Below, one piece after another: positions 36,320-49,994 of a stretch of DNA of 64,000 bases (the first letter of the stretch is position 1; every line of letters begins with the position of its first letter). The stretch spans positions 53,187,174 through 53,251,173 of the forward strand of contig CM059975.1 in the NCBI GenBank assembly GCA_030490835.1, read 5' to 3'. A program made the translations under genes and the position numbers. Below the pieces are notes generated by a model. The model worked only from the letters and a program-made list of their open reading frames with translations. It was not told the DNA's origin and did not search any database. The stretch is from Annona cherimola (Eukaryota; Streptophyta; Magnoliopsida; Magnoliales; Annonaceae).

Positions 36320-38600
36320 TAATGACAGTAATCAAGATCGTAGACCTTTACTCATGGGTTGGGCCTCAATACATACAAATAATTGGTTAGTATTTTAAAT
36401 TAAAAATAAAAAATTATTTTAACTGTAGTTCACAACTTTGAAAATTGAATTTTTATTTAATAACTATTTTGTAAAATTAATGAATTAAAAAGTTAATCTA
36501 AGATAATTTTAATGACACTAATCAAGATCGTAAACTTGTACCCATGAGTTGGGCCTCAATAAGTCGATTTGATGGTTCGTATTTTAACTTTAAAACAAAA
36601 AATTATTTCAACGGCAGTTCAAAATTTTAATAATTGAATTTTATTTAATTATTATTTTGTTAAATTAATAGATAAAATGAGTTAATATAAGATAATTTTT
36701 TAATGACAGTAATCAACATCGTAGAACTGTACTCAAGGGTTGGGCCTCAATACATACAAACAATTTATTAGTATTTTAAATTAAATATAAAATTATTTGA
36801 ACTGTAGTTCAGAATTTTGATAATTCAATTTTTATTTAATAACTATTTTGTAAAATTAATGGATTGAAAAGTTAATCTAAGATAATTTTAATGAGACTAA
36901 TCAAGATCGTAAACTTGTACGGATGAGTTGGGCCTCAATAAGTCGATTTGATGGTTCGTATTTTAAAAGTTAAAATAAAAAATTATTTCAACGGTAGTTC
37001 AAAATTTAAATAATTGAATTTTATTTAATAATTATTTTGTTAAATTATTAAATTAAAATAGTTAATCTAAGATAATTTTTTAATGACAGTAATCAAGATC
37101 GTAGACCTTTACTCATGGGTTGGGCCTCAATACATACAAATAATTGGTTAGTATTTTAAATTAAAAATAAAAAATTATTTTAACTATAGTTCAAAATTTT
37201 GATAATTGAATTTTTATTTAATAACAATTTTGTAAAATTAATGGATTAGAAAGTTAATCTAAGATAATTTTAATGACAATAATCAAGATCGTAAACTTGT
37301 ACCCATGAGTTGGGCCTGAATACGTCGATTTGATACTTCGTATTTTAACTTTAAAATAAAAAATTATTTCAACGGTAGTTCAAAATTTTAATAATTAAAT
37401 TTTAATTAATAATTATTTTGTTAAATTAATAGATAAAATGAGTTAATCTAAGATAATTTTTTAATGACAGTAATCAACATCGTAGAACTGTACTCAAGGG
37501 TTGGGCCTCAATACATACAAATAATTTGTTAGAATTTTAAATTAAAATTTAAATTATTTGAACTTTAGTTCAGAATTTTGATAATTAAATTTTTATTTAA
37601 TAACTATTTTGTAAAATTAATGGATTGAAAAGTTAATCTAAGATAATTTTAATGACACTAATCAAGATCGTAAACTTGTACTCATGAGTTGGGCCTCAAT
37701 ACGTCGATTTGATGGTTCGTATTTTAACTTTAAAATAAAAAATTATTTCAACTGAAGTTCAAAATTTTAATAATTGAATTTTATTTAATAATTATTTTGT
37801 TAAATTATTAAATTAAATTAGTTAATCTAAGATAATTTTTTAATGACAGTAATCAAGATCATAGACCTTTACTCATGGGTTGGGCCTCAATACATACAAA
37901 TAATTGTTTAGTATTTCAAATTAAAGATAAAAAATTATTTTAACTGTAGTTCAAAATTTTAAAAATTGAATTTTTATTTAATAACTATTTTGTAAAATTA
38001 ATGGATTCAAAAGTTAATCTAAGATAATTTTAATGACACTAATCAAGATCGTAAACTTGTACCCATGAGTTGGGCCTCAATAAGTCGATTTGATGGTTCG
38101 TATTTTAACTTTAAAACAAAAAATTATTTCAACGGCAGTTCAAAATTTTAATAATTTAATTTTATTTAATAATTATTTTGTTAAATTAATAGATAAAATG
38201 AGTTAATATAAGATAATTTTTTAATGACAGTAATCAACATCGTAGAACTGTACTCAAGGGTTGGGCCTCAATACATACAAATAATTTGTTAGTATTTTAA
38301 ATTAAAAATAAAATTATTTGCACTGTAGTTCAGAATTTTGATAATTAAATTTTTATTTAATAACTATTTTGTAAAATTAATGGATTAAAAAGTTAATCTA
38401 AGATAATTTTAATGACACTAATCAAGATCGTAAACTTGTACTCATGAGTTGGGCCTCAATACGTCGATTTGATGGTTCGTATTTTAGCTTTAAAATAAAA
38501 AATTATTTCAACGGTAGTTCAAAATTTAAATAATTGAATTTTATTTAATAATTATTTTGTTAAATTATTAAATTAAATTAGTTAATCTAAGATAATTTTT
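36320..38600. repeat. 12-mer HOR of 2281 bp, first copy
   Basis: Monomers start at 36320, 36510, 36701, 36889, 37081, 37271, 37462, 37650, 37841, 38031, 38222 and 38410. Marks are cacaactttg, caaacaattta, tacggatgag with ttttaaaagtt (a 192-bp B), tgatacttcg with tttaattaat, gatcatagacc, and taagtcg. The unit recurs at 44678 (offset 8358) and 46959 (a further 2281). Its last dimer (gcactg A, ttttagcttt B) differs from the 44678 copy and instead resembles 48101-48479. Confidence 0.83.
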
Positions 38601-38980
38601 TAATGATAGTAATCAAGACGTAGACCTTTACTCATTGGTTGGGCCTCAATACATACAAATAAATTGTTAGTATTTTAAATTAAAAATAAAAAATTATTTT
38701 AACTGTAGTTCAAAATTTTGATAATTGAATTTTTATTTAATAACTATTTTGTAAACTTAATGGACTAGAAAGTTAATCTAAGATAATTTTAATGACAATA
38801 ATCAAGATCGTAAACTTGTACCCATGAGTTGGGCCTCAATACGTCGATTTGATGGTTCGTATTTTAACTTAATAATAAAAAATTATTTCAACGGTAGTTC
38901 AAAATTTAAATAATTGAATTTTATTTAATAATTATTTTGTTAAATTGTTAAATTAAATTAGTTAATCTAAGATAATTTTT
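38601..38980. repeat. Single extra dimer (A1-like cattgg, B taataataaaa)
   Basis: A 380-bp dimer with taatgatag, aagacgtag, cattggttggg and gtaaacttaatgg in A and ttaacttaataataaaa with aaattgttaaa in B. The next unit begins at 38981 with the same A monomer almost unchanged, so this is a one-dimer duplication or the remnant of an earlier unit. It has ggactagaaag where its twin has ggattagaaag. Confidence 0.8.
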
Positions 38981-41900
38981 TAATGATAGTAATCAAGACG
39001 TAGACCTTTACTCATTGGTTGGGCCTCAATACATACAAATAAATTGTTAGTATTTTAAATTAAAAATAAAAAATTATTTTAACTGTAGTTCAAAATTTTG
39101 ATAATTGAATTTTTATTTAATAACTATTTTGTAAACTTAATGGATTAGAAAGTTAATCTAAGATAATTTTAATGACAATAATCAAGATCGTAAACTTGTA
39201 CCCATGAGTTGGGCCTGAATACGTCGATTTGATGGTTCGTATTTTAACTTTAAAATAAAAAATTATTTCAACGGTAGTTCAAAATTTTAATAATTCAATT
39301 TTATTTAATATTTATTTTGTTAAATTAATAGATAAAATGAGTTAATCTAAGATAATTTTTGAATGACAGTAATCAACATCGTAGAACTGTACTCAAGGGT
39401 TGGGCCTCAATACATACAATTAATTTGTGAGTATTTTAAATTAAAAATAAAATTATTTGCACTGTAGTTCAGAATTTTGATAATTAAATTTTTATTTAAT
39501 AACTATTTTGTAAAATTAATGGATTAAAAAGTTAATCTAAGATAATTTTAATGACACTAATCAAGATCGTAAACTTGTACTCATGAGTTGGGCCTCAATA
39601 CGTCGATTTGATGGTTCGTATTTTAACTTTAAAATAAAAAATTATTTCAACGGTAGTTCAAAATTTTAATAATTGAATTTTATTTCATAATTATTTTGTT
39701 AAATTAATAGATTAAATTAGTTAATCTAAGATAATTTTTTAATAACAGTAATGAAGATCGTAGACCTTTACTCATGGGTGGGGCCTCAATACATACAAAT
39801 AGTTGTTTAGTATTTCAAATTAAAGATAAAAAATTATTTTAACTGTAGTTCAAAATTTTAAAAATTGAATTTTTATTTAATAACTATTTTGTAAAATTAA
39901 TGGATTAAAAAGTTAATCTAAGATAATTTTAATGACACTAATCAAGATCGTAAACTTGTACTCATGAGTTGGGCCTCAATACGTCGATTTGATGGTTCGT
40001 ATTTTAACTTTAAAATAAAAAATTATTTCAACGGTAGTTCAAAATTTTAATAATTGAATTTTATTTCATAATTATTTTGTTAAATTAATAGATAAAATTA
40101 GTTAATCTAAGATAATTTTTTAATGACAGTAATGAAGATCGTAGACCTTTACTCATGGGTTGGGCCTCAATACATACAAATAATTGTTTAGTATTTCAAA
40201 TTAAAGATAAAAAATTATTTTAACTGTAGTTCAAAATTTTAAAAATTGAATTTTTATTTAATAACTATTTTGTAAAATTAATGGATTAAAAAGTTAATCT
40301 AAGATAATTTTAATGACACTAATCAAGATCGTAAACTTGTACCCATGAGTTGGGCCTCAATACGTCGATTTGACGGTTCGTATTTTAACTTTAAAACAAA
40401 AAATTATCTCAACGGCAGTTGAAAATTTTAATAATTGAATTTTATTTAATAATTATTTTGTTAAATTAATAGATAAAATGAGTTAATCTAAGATAATTTT
40501 TTAATGACAGTAATCAACATCGTAGAACTGTACTCAAGGGTTGGGCCTCAATACATACAAATAATTTGTTAGAATTTTAAATTAAAAATGAAATTATTTG
40601 AACTTTAGTTCAGAATTTTGATAATTAAATTTTTATTTAATAACTACTTTTTAAAATTAATGGATTGAAAAGTTAATCTATTATAATTTTAATGACACTA
40701 ATCAAGATCGTAAACTTGTACTCATGAGTTGGGCCTCAATACGTCGATTTGATGGTTCGTATTTTAACTTTAAAATAAAAAATTATTTCAACGGTAGTTC
40801 AAAATTTTAATAATTGAATTTTATTTCATAATTATTTTGTTAAATTATTAAATTAAATCAGTTAATCTAAGATAATTTTTTAATGACAGTAATCAACATC
40901 GTAGAACTGTACTCAAGGGTTGGGCCTCAATACATACAAATAATTTGTTAGTATTTTAAATTAAAAATAAAATTATTTGAACTGTAGTTCAGAATTTTGA
41001 TAATTCAATTTTTATTTAATAACTTTTTGTAAAATTAATGGATTAAAAAGTTAATCTAAGATAATTTTAATGACACTAATCAAGATCGTAAACTTGTACC
41101 CATGAGTTGGGCCTCAATACGTCGATTTGATGGTTCGTATTTTAACTTAATAATAAAAAATTATTTCAACGGTAGTTAAAAATTTAAATAATTGAATTTT
41201 ATTTAATAATTATTTTGTTAAATTGTTAAATTAAATTAGTTAATCTAAGATAATTTTTTAATGATAGTAATCAAGACGTAGACCTTTACTCATTGGTTGG
41301 GCCTCAATACATACAAATAAATTGTTAGTATTTTAAATTAAAAATAAAAAATTATTTTAACTGTAGTTCAAAATTTTGATAATTGAATTTTTATTTAATA
41401 ACTATTTTGTAAACTTAATGGATTAGAAAGTTAATCTAAGATAATTTTAATGACAATAATCAAGATCGTAAACTTGTACCCATGAGTTGGGCCTGAATAC
41501 GTCGATTTGATGGTTCGTATTTTAACTTTAAAATAAAAAATTATTTCAACGGTAGTTCAAAATTTTAATAATTCAATTTTATTTAATATTTATTTTGTTA
41601 AATTAATAGATAAAATGAGTTAATCTAAGATAATTTTTGAATGACAGTAATCAACATCGTAGAACTGTACTCAAGGGTTGGGCCTCAATACATACAATTA
41701 ATTTGTGAGTATTTTAAATTAAAAATAAAATTATTTGCACTGTAGTTCAGAATTTTGATAATTAAATTTTTATTTAATAACTATTTTGTAAAATTAATGG
41801 ATTAAAAAGTTAATCTAAGATAATTTTAATGACACTAATCAAGATCGTAAACTTGTACTCATGAGTTGGGCCTCAATACGTCGATTTGATGGTTCGTATT

Positions 41901-43158
41901 TTAACTTTAAAATAAAAAATTATTTCAACGGTAGTTCAAAATTTTAATAATTGAATTTTCTTTCATAATTATTTTGTTAAATTAATAGATTAAATTAGTT
42001 AATCTAAGATAATTTTTTAATAACAGTAATGAAGATCGTAGACCTTTACTCATGGGTGGGGCCTCAATACATACAAATAGTTGTTTAGTATTTCAAATTA
42101 AAGATAAAAAATTATTTTAACTGTAGTTCAAAATTTTAAAAATTGAATTTTTATTTAATAACTATTTTGTAAAATTAATGGATTAAAAAGTTAATCTAAG
42201 ATAATTTTAATGACACTAATCAAGATCGTAAACTTGTACTCATGAGTTGGGCCTCAATACGTCGATTTGATGGTTCGTATTTTAACTTTAAAATAAAAAA
42301 TTATTTCAACGGTAGTTCAAAATTTTAATAATTGAATTTTATTTCATAATTATTTTGTTAAATTAATAGATAAAATTAGTTAATCTAAGATAATTTTTTA
42401 ATGACAGTAATGAAGATCGTAGACCTTTACTCATGGGTTGGGCCTCAATACATACAAATAATTGTTTAGTATTTCAAATTAAAGATAAAAAATTATTTTA
42501 ACTGTAGTTCAAAATTTTAAAAATTGAATTTTTATTTAATAACTATTTTGTAAAATTAATGGATTAAAAAGTTAATCTAAGATAATTTTAATGACACTAA
42601 TCAAGATCGTAAACTTGTACCCATGAGTTGGGCCTCAATACGTCAATTTGACGGTTCGTATTTTAACTTTAAAACAAAAAATTATCTCAATGGCAGTTCA
42701 AAATTTTAATAATTGAATTTTATTTAATAATTTTTTTGTTAAATTAATAGATAAAATGAGTTAATCTAAGATAATTTTTTAATGACAGTAATCAACATCG
42801 TAGAACTGTACTCAAGGGTTGGGCCTCAATACATACAAATAATTTGTTAGAATTTTAAATTAAAAATGAAATTATTTGAACTTTAGTTCAGAATTTTGAT
42901 AATTAAATTTTTATTTAATAACTACTTTTTAAAATTAATGGATTGAAAAGTTAATCTATTATAATTTTAATGACACTAATCAATATCGTAAACTTGTACT
43001 CATGAGTTGGGCCTCAATACGTCGATTTGATGGTTCGTATTTTAACTTTAAAATAAAAAATTATTTCAACGGTAGTTCAAAATTTTAATAATTGAATTTT
43101 ATTTCATAATTATTTTGTTAAATTAATAGATTAAATTAGTTAATCTAAGATAATTTTT
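38981..43158. repeat. Family-3 12-mer HOR, one full (2278 bp) and one partial copy
   Basis: Unit one is 38981-41258 and unit two starts at 41259. The order is A (cattgg), B (gcctgaatacg, aatatttatt), A (tttgtgag, gcactg), B (tactcatgag, tttcataa), A (taataacag, gggtgggg), B, A (gaag, attgtttag), B (tgacggttcg, tatctcaacggcag), A (gttagaattt, aactacttttt), B (tctattataa, tactcatgag), A (aactttttg) and B (taataataaaa). The second copy keeps ten monomers, then at 43159 switches to the gggtgggg A without the closing A-B pair. Confidence 0.84.
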
Positions 43159-44677
43159 TAATAACAGTAATGAAGATCGTAGACCTTTACTCATGGGTGG
43201 GGCCTCAATACATACAAATAGTTGTTTAGTATTTCAAATTAAAGATAAAAAATTATTTTAACTGTAGTTCAAAATTTTAAAAATTGAATTTTTATTTAAT
43301 ATCTATTTTGTAAAATTAATGGATTAAAAAGTTAATCTAAGATAATTTTAATGACACTAATCAATATCGTAAACTTGTACCCATGAGTTGGGCCTCAATA
43401 CGTCGATTTGATGGTTCGTATTTTAACTTTAAAAAAAAAAATTATTTCAACGGCAGTACAAAATTTTAATAATTGAATTTTATTTAATAATTATTTTGTA
43501 AAATTAATAGATAAAATGAGTTAATCTAAGATAATTTTTTAATGACAGTAATCAACATCGTAGAACTGTACTCAAGGGTTGGGCCTCAATACATACAAAT
43601 AATTTGTTAGAATTTTAAATTAAAATTGAAATTATTTGAACTTTAGTTCAGAATTTTGATAATTAATTTTTATTTAATAACTATTTTGTAAAATTAATGG
43701 ATTGAAAAGTTAATCTAAGACAATTTTAATGACACTAATCAAGATCGTAAACTTGTACTCATGAGTTGGGCCTCAATACGTCGATTTGATGGTTCGTATT
43801 TTAACTTTAAAATAAAAAATTATTTCAACTGAAGTTCAAAATTTTAATAATTGAATTTTATTTAATAATTATTTTGTTAAATTATTAAATTAAATTAGTT
43901 AATCTAAGATAATTTTTTAATGACAGTAATCAAGATCATAGACCTTTACTCATGGGTTGGGCCTCAATACATACAAATAATTGTTTAGAATTTCAAATTA
44001 AAGATAAAAAATTATTTTAACTGTAGTTCAAAATTTTAAAAATTGAATTTTTATTTAATAACTATTTTGTAAAATTAATGGATTCAAAAGTTAATCTAAG
44101 ATAATTTTAATGACACTAATCAAGATCGTAAACTTGTACCCATGAGTTGGGCCTCAATAAGTCGATTTGATGGTTCGTATTTTAACTTTAAAACAAAAAA
44201 TTATTTCAACGGCAGTTCAAAATTTTAATAATTTAATTTTATTTAATAATTATTTTGTTAAATTAATAGATAAAATGAGTTAATATAAGATAATTTTTTA
44301 ATGACAGTAATCAACATCGTAGAACTGTACTCAAGGGTTGGGCCTCAATACATACAAATAATTTATTAGTATTTTAAATTAAATATAAAATTATTTGAAC
44401 TGTAGTTCAGAATTTTGATAATTCAATTTTTATTTAATAACTATTTTGTAAAATTAATGGATTGAAAAGTTAATCTAAGATAATTTTAATGAGACTAATC
44501 AAGATCGTAAACTTGTACCCATGAGTTGGGACTCAATACGTCGATTTGATGGTTCGTATTTTAACTTTAAAATAAAAAATTATTTCAACAGTAGTTCAAA
44601 ATTTAAATAATTGAATTTTATTTAATAATTATTTTTTTAAATTATTACATTAAATTAGTTAATCTAAGATAATTTTT
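43159..44677. repeat. Transitional eight monomers between the 2278-bp and 2281-bp HORs
   Basis: 43159-43917 is A (gggtgggg, tatctatt), B (caatatcg, cggcagtac), A (gttagaattt, 1 base short in the tail) and B (ctgaag); it matches 34.0-34.8 kb at offset 9119 for the cggcagtac mark. 43918-44677 is A (gatcatagacc), B (taagtcg), A (ttattag) and B (gagact, gttgggactc), which is the second part of the 2281-bp unit also seen at 46199. Confidence 0.78.
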
Positions 44678-46958
44678 TAATGACAGTAATCAAGATCGTA
44701 GACCTTTACTCATGGGTTGGGCCTCAATACATACAAATAATTGGTTAGTATTTTAAATTAAAAATAAAAAATTATTTTAACTGTAGTTCACAACTTTGAA
44801 AATTGAATTTTTATTTAATAACTATTTTGTAAAATTAATGGATTAAAAAGTTAATCTAAGATAATTTTAATGACACTAATCAAGATCGTAAACTTGTACC
44901 CATGAGTTGGGCCTCAATAAGTCGATTTGATGGTTCGTATTTTAACTTTAAAACAAAAAATTATTTCAACGGCAGTTCAAAATTTTAATAATTGAATTTT
45001 ATTTAATAATTATTTTGTTAAATTAATAGATAAAATGAGTTAATATAAGATAATTTTTTAATGACAGTAATCAACATCGTAGAACTGTACTCAAGGGTTG
45101 GGCCTCAATACATACAAACAATTTATTAGTATTTTAAATTAAATATAAAATTATTTGAACTGTAGTTCAGAATTTTGATAATTCAATTTTTATTTAATAA
45201 CTATTTTGTAAAATTAATGGATTGAAAAGTTAATCTAAGATAATTTTAATGAGACTAATCAAGATCGTAAACTTGTACGGATGAGTTGGGCCTCAATAAG
45301 TCGATTTGATGGTTCGTATTTTAAAAGTTAAAATAAAAAATTATTTCAACGGTAGTTCAAAATTTAAATAATTGAATTTTATTTAATAATTATTTTGTTA
45401 AATTATTAAATTAAATTAGTTAATCTAAGATAATTTTTTAATGACAGTAATCAAGATCGTAGACCTTTACTCATGGGTTGGGCCTCAATACATACAAATA
45501 ATTGGTTAGTATTTTAAATTAAAAATAAAAAATTATTTTAACTATAGTTCAAAATTTTGATAATTGAATTTTTATTTAATAACAATTTTGTAAAATTAAT
45601 GGATTAGAAAGTTAATCTAAGATAATTTTAATGACAATAATCAAGATCGTAAACTTGTACCCATGAGTTGGGCCTGAATACGTCGATTTGATACTTCGTA
45701 TTTTAACTTTAAAATAAAAAATTATTTCAACGGTAGTTCAAAATTTTAATAATTAAATTTTAATTAATAATTATTTTGTTAAATTAATAGATAAAATGAG
45801 TTAATCTAAGATAATTTTTTAATGACAGTAATCAACATCGTAGAACTGTACTCAAGGGTTGGGCCTCAATACATACAAATAATTTGTTAGAATTTTAAAT
45901 TAAAATTTAAATTATTTGAACTTTAGTTCAGAATTTTGATAATTAAATTTTTATTTAATAACTATTTTGTAAAATTAATGGATTGAAAAGTTAATCTAAG
46001 ATAATTTTAATGACACTAATCAAGATCGTAAACTTGTACTCATGAGTTGGGCCTCAATACGTCGATTTGATGGTTCGTATTTTAACTTTAAAATAAAAAA
46101 TTATTTCAACTGAAGTTCAAAATTTTAATAATTGAATTTTATTTAATAATTATTTTGTTAAATTATTAAATTAAATTAGTTAATCTAAGATAATTTTTTA
46201 ATGACAGTAATCAAGATCATAGACCTTTACTCATGGGTTGGGCCTCAATACATACAAATAATTGTTTAGTATTTCAAATTAAAGATAAAAAATTATTTTA
46301 ACTGTAGTTCAAAATTTTAAAAATTGAATTTTTATTTAATAACTATTTTGTAAAATTAATGGATTCAAAAGTTAATCTAAGATAATTTTAATGACACTAA
46401 TCAAGATCGTAAACTTGTACCCATGAGTTGGGCCTCAATAAGTCGATTTGATGGTTCGTATTTTAACTTTAAAACAAAAAATTATTTCAACGGCAGTTCA
46501 AAATTTTAATAATTTAATTTTATTTAATAATTATTTTGTTAAATTAATAGATAAAATGAGTTAATATAAGATAATTTTTTAATGACAGTAATCAACATCG
46601 TAGAACTGTACTCAAGGGTTGGGCCTCAATACATACAAATAATTTATTAGTATTTTAAATTAAATATAAAATTATTTGAACTGTAGTTCAGAATTTTGAT
46701 AATTCAATTTTTATTTAATAACTATTTTGTAAAATTAATGGATTGAAAAGTTAATCTAAGATAATTTTAATGAGACTAATCAAGATCGTAAACTTGTACC
46801 CATGAGTTGGGACTCAATACGTCGATTAGATGGTTCGTATTTTAACTTTAAAATAAAAAATTATTTCAACAGTAGTTCAAAATTTAAATAATTGAATTTT
46901 ATTTAATAATTATTTTTTTAAATTATTACATTAAATTAGTTAATCTAAGATAATTTTT
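44678..46958. repeat. 12-mer HOR of 2281 bp, second copy
   Basis: It corresponds to 36320-38600 at offset 8358 (tacgg at 36920 and 45278) except for the last dimer, which here is the ttattag A and the gttgggactc B. It is followed directly by another copy at 46959. One private change is gtcgattagatgg near 46822. Confidence 0.84.
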
Positions 46959-48100
46959 TAATGACAGTAATCAAGATCGTAGACCTTTACTCATGGGTTG
47001 GGCCTCAATACATACAAATAATTGGTTAGTATTTTAAATTAAAAATAAAAAATTATTTTAACTGTAGTTCACAACTTTGAAAATTGAATTTTTATTTAAT
47101 AACTATTTTGTAAAATTAATAGATTAAAAAGTTAATCTAAGATAATTTTAATGACACTAATCAAGATCGTAAACTTGTACCCATGAGTTGGGCCTCAATA
47201 AGTCGATTTGATGGTTCGTATTTTAACTTTAAAACAAAAAATTATTTCAACGGCAGTTCAAAATTTTAATAATTGAATTTTATTTAATAATTATTTTGTT
47301 AAATTAATAGATAAAATGAGTTAATATAAGATAATTTTTTAATGACAGTAATCAACATCGTAGAACTGTACTCAAGGGTTGGGCCTCAATACATACAAAC
47401 AATTTATTAGTATTTTAAATTAAATATAAAATTATTTGAACTGTAGTTCAGAATTTTGATAATTCAATTTTTATTTAATAACTATTTTGTAAAATTAATG
47501 GATTGAAAAGTTAATCTAAGATAATTTTAATGAGACTAATCAAGATCGTAAACTTGTACGGATGAGTTGGGCCTCAATAAGTCGATTTGATGGTTCGTAT
47601 TTTAAAAGTTAAAATAAAAAATTATTTCAAAGGTAGTTCAAAATTTAAATAATTGAATTTTATTTAATAATTATTTTGTTAAATTATTAAATTAAATTAG
47701 TTAATCTAAGATAATTTTTTAATGACAGTAATCAAGATCGTAGACCTTTACTCATGGGTTGGGCCTCAATACATACAAATAATTGGTTAGTATTTTAAAT
47801 TAAAAATAAAAAATTATTTTAACTATAGTTCAAAATTTTGATAATTGAATTTTTATTTAATAACTATTTTGTAAAATTAATGGGATAGAAAGTTAATCTA
47901 AGATAATTTTAATGACAATAATCAAGATCGTAAACTTGTACCCATGAGTTGGGCCTGAATACGTCGATTTGATACTTCGTATTTTAACTTTAAAATAAAA
48001 AATTATTTCAACGGTAGTTCAAAATTTTAATAATTCAATTTTAATTAATAATTATTTTGTTAAATTAATAGATAAAATGAGTTAATCTAAGATAATTTTT
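46959..48100. repeat. 12-mer HOR of 2281 bp, third copy, cut after six monomers
   Basis: The first six monomers (cacaactttg A to the tgatacttcg B) repeat 44678-45818 at offset 2281. At 48101 the expected gttagaattt A is replaced by a gcactg A, so the copy is truncated by a switch to another unit at a monomer boundary. Confidence 0.82.
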
Positions 48101-49994
48101 TAATGACAGTAATCAACATCGTAGAACTGTACTCAAGGGTTGGGCCTCAATACATACAATTAATTTGTTAGTATTTTAAATTAAAAATAAAATTATTTGC
48201 ACTGTAGTTCAGAATTTTGATAATTAAATTTTTATTTAATAACTATTTTGTAAAATTAATGGATTAAAAAGTTAATCTAAGATAATTTTAATGACACTAA
48301 TCAAGATCGTAAACTTGTACTCATGAGTTGGGCCTCAATACGTCGATTTGATGGTTCGTATTTTAGCTTTAAAATAAAAAATTATTTCAACGGTAGTTCA
48401 AAATTTAAATAATTGAATTTTATTTAATAATTATTTTGTCAAATTATTAAATTAAATCAGTTAATCTAAGATAATGTTTTAATGACAGTAATCAACATCG
48501 TAGAACTGTACTCAAGGGTTGGGCCTCAATACATACAAATAATTTGTTAGTATTTTAAATTAAAAATAAAATTATTTGAACTGTAGTTCAGAATTTTGAT
48601 AATTCTATTTTTATTTAATAACTTTTTGTAAAATTAATGGATTAAAAAGTTAATCTAAGATAATTTTAATGACACTAATCAAGATCGTAAACTTGTACCC
48701 ATGAGTTGGGCCTCAATACGTCGATTTGATGGTTCGTATTTTAACTTAATAATAAAAAATTATTTCAACGGTAGTTCAAAATTTAAATAATTGAATTTTA
48801 TTTAATAATTATTTTGTTAAATTGTTAAATTAAATTAGTTAATCTAAGATAATTTTTTAATGATAGTAATCAAGACGTAGACCTTTACTCATTGGTTGGG
48901 CCTCAATACATACAAATAAATTGTTAGTATTTTAAATTAAAAATAAAAAATTATTTTAACTGTAGTTCAAAATTTTGATAATTGAATTTTTATTTAATAA
49001 CTATTTTGTAAACTTAATGGATTAGAAAGTTAATCTAAGATAATTTTAATGACAATAATCAAGATCGTAAACTTGTACCCATGAGTTGGGCCTGAATACG
49101 TCGATTTGATGGTTCGTATTTTAACTTTAAAATAAAAAATTATTTCAACGGTAGTTCAAAATTTTAATAATTCAATTTTATTTAATATTTATTTTGTTAA
49201 ATTAATAGATAAAATGAGTTAATCTAAGATAATTTTTGAATGACAGTAATCAACATCGTAGAACTGTACTCAAGGGTTGGGCCTCAATACATACAATTAA
49301 TTTGTGAGTATTTTAAATTAAAAATAAAATTATTTGCACTGTAGTTCAGAATTTTGATAATTAAATTTTTATTTAATAACTATTTTGTAAAATTAATGGA
49401 TTAAAAAGTTAATCTAAGATAATTTTAATGACACTAATCAAGATCGTAAACTTGTACTCATGAGTTGGGCCTCAATACGTCGATTTGATGGTTCGTATTT
49501 TAACTTTAAAATAAAAAATTATTTCAACGGTAGTTCAAAATTTAAAAAATTGAATTTTATTTAATAATTATTTTGTTAAATTATTAAATTAAATCAGTTA
49601 ATCTAAGATAATTTTTTAATGACAGTAATCAACATCGTAGAACTGTACTCAAGGGTTGGGCCTCAATACATACAAATAATTTGTTAGTATTTTAAATTAA
49701 AAATAAAATTATTTGAACTGTAGTTCAGAATTTTGATAATTCAATTTTTATTTAATAACTTTTTGTAAAATTAATGGATTAAAAAGTTAATCTAAGATAA
49801 TTTTAATGACACTAATCAAGATCGTAAACTTGTACCCATGAGTTGGGCCTCAATACGTCGATTTGATGGTTCGTATTTTAACTTAATAATAAAAAATTAT
49901 TTCAACGGTAGTTCAAAATTTAAATAATTGAATTTTATTTAATAATTATTTTGTTAAATTGTTAAATTAAATTAGTTAATCTAAGATAATTTTT
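48101..49994. repeat. Family-3 mixed segment with a 1137-bp (6-monomer) unit
   Basis: It starts with the gcactg A and ttttagcttt B pair shared with 38222-38600, then A (ataatgtttt, ttctattttt, aactttttg) and B (taataataaaa). The cattgg A at 48858 opens a 6-mer that ends at 49994: A (cattgg), B (gcctgaatacg), A (tttgtgag), B (tactcatgag, tttaaaaaatt), A (aactttttg), B (taataataaaa). Confidence 0.8.

Noticed and set aside
36960..36975. Insertion of foreign bases at ttttaaaagttaaaata
   Set aside because: It is a 1-bp longer variant of ttttaactttaaaata shared by the B monomers near 36964, 45323 and 47604, so it is an inherited subtype mark.
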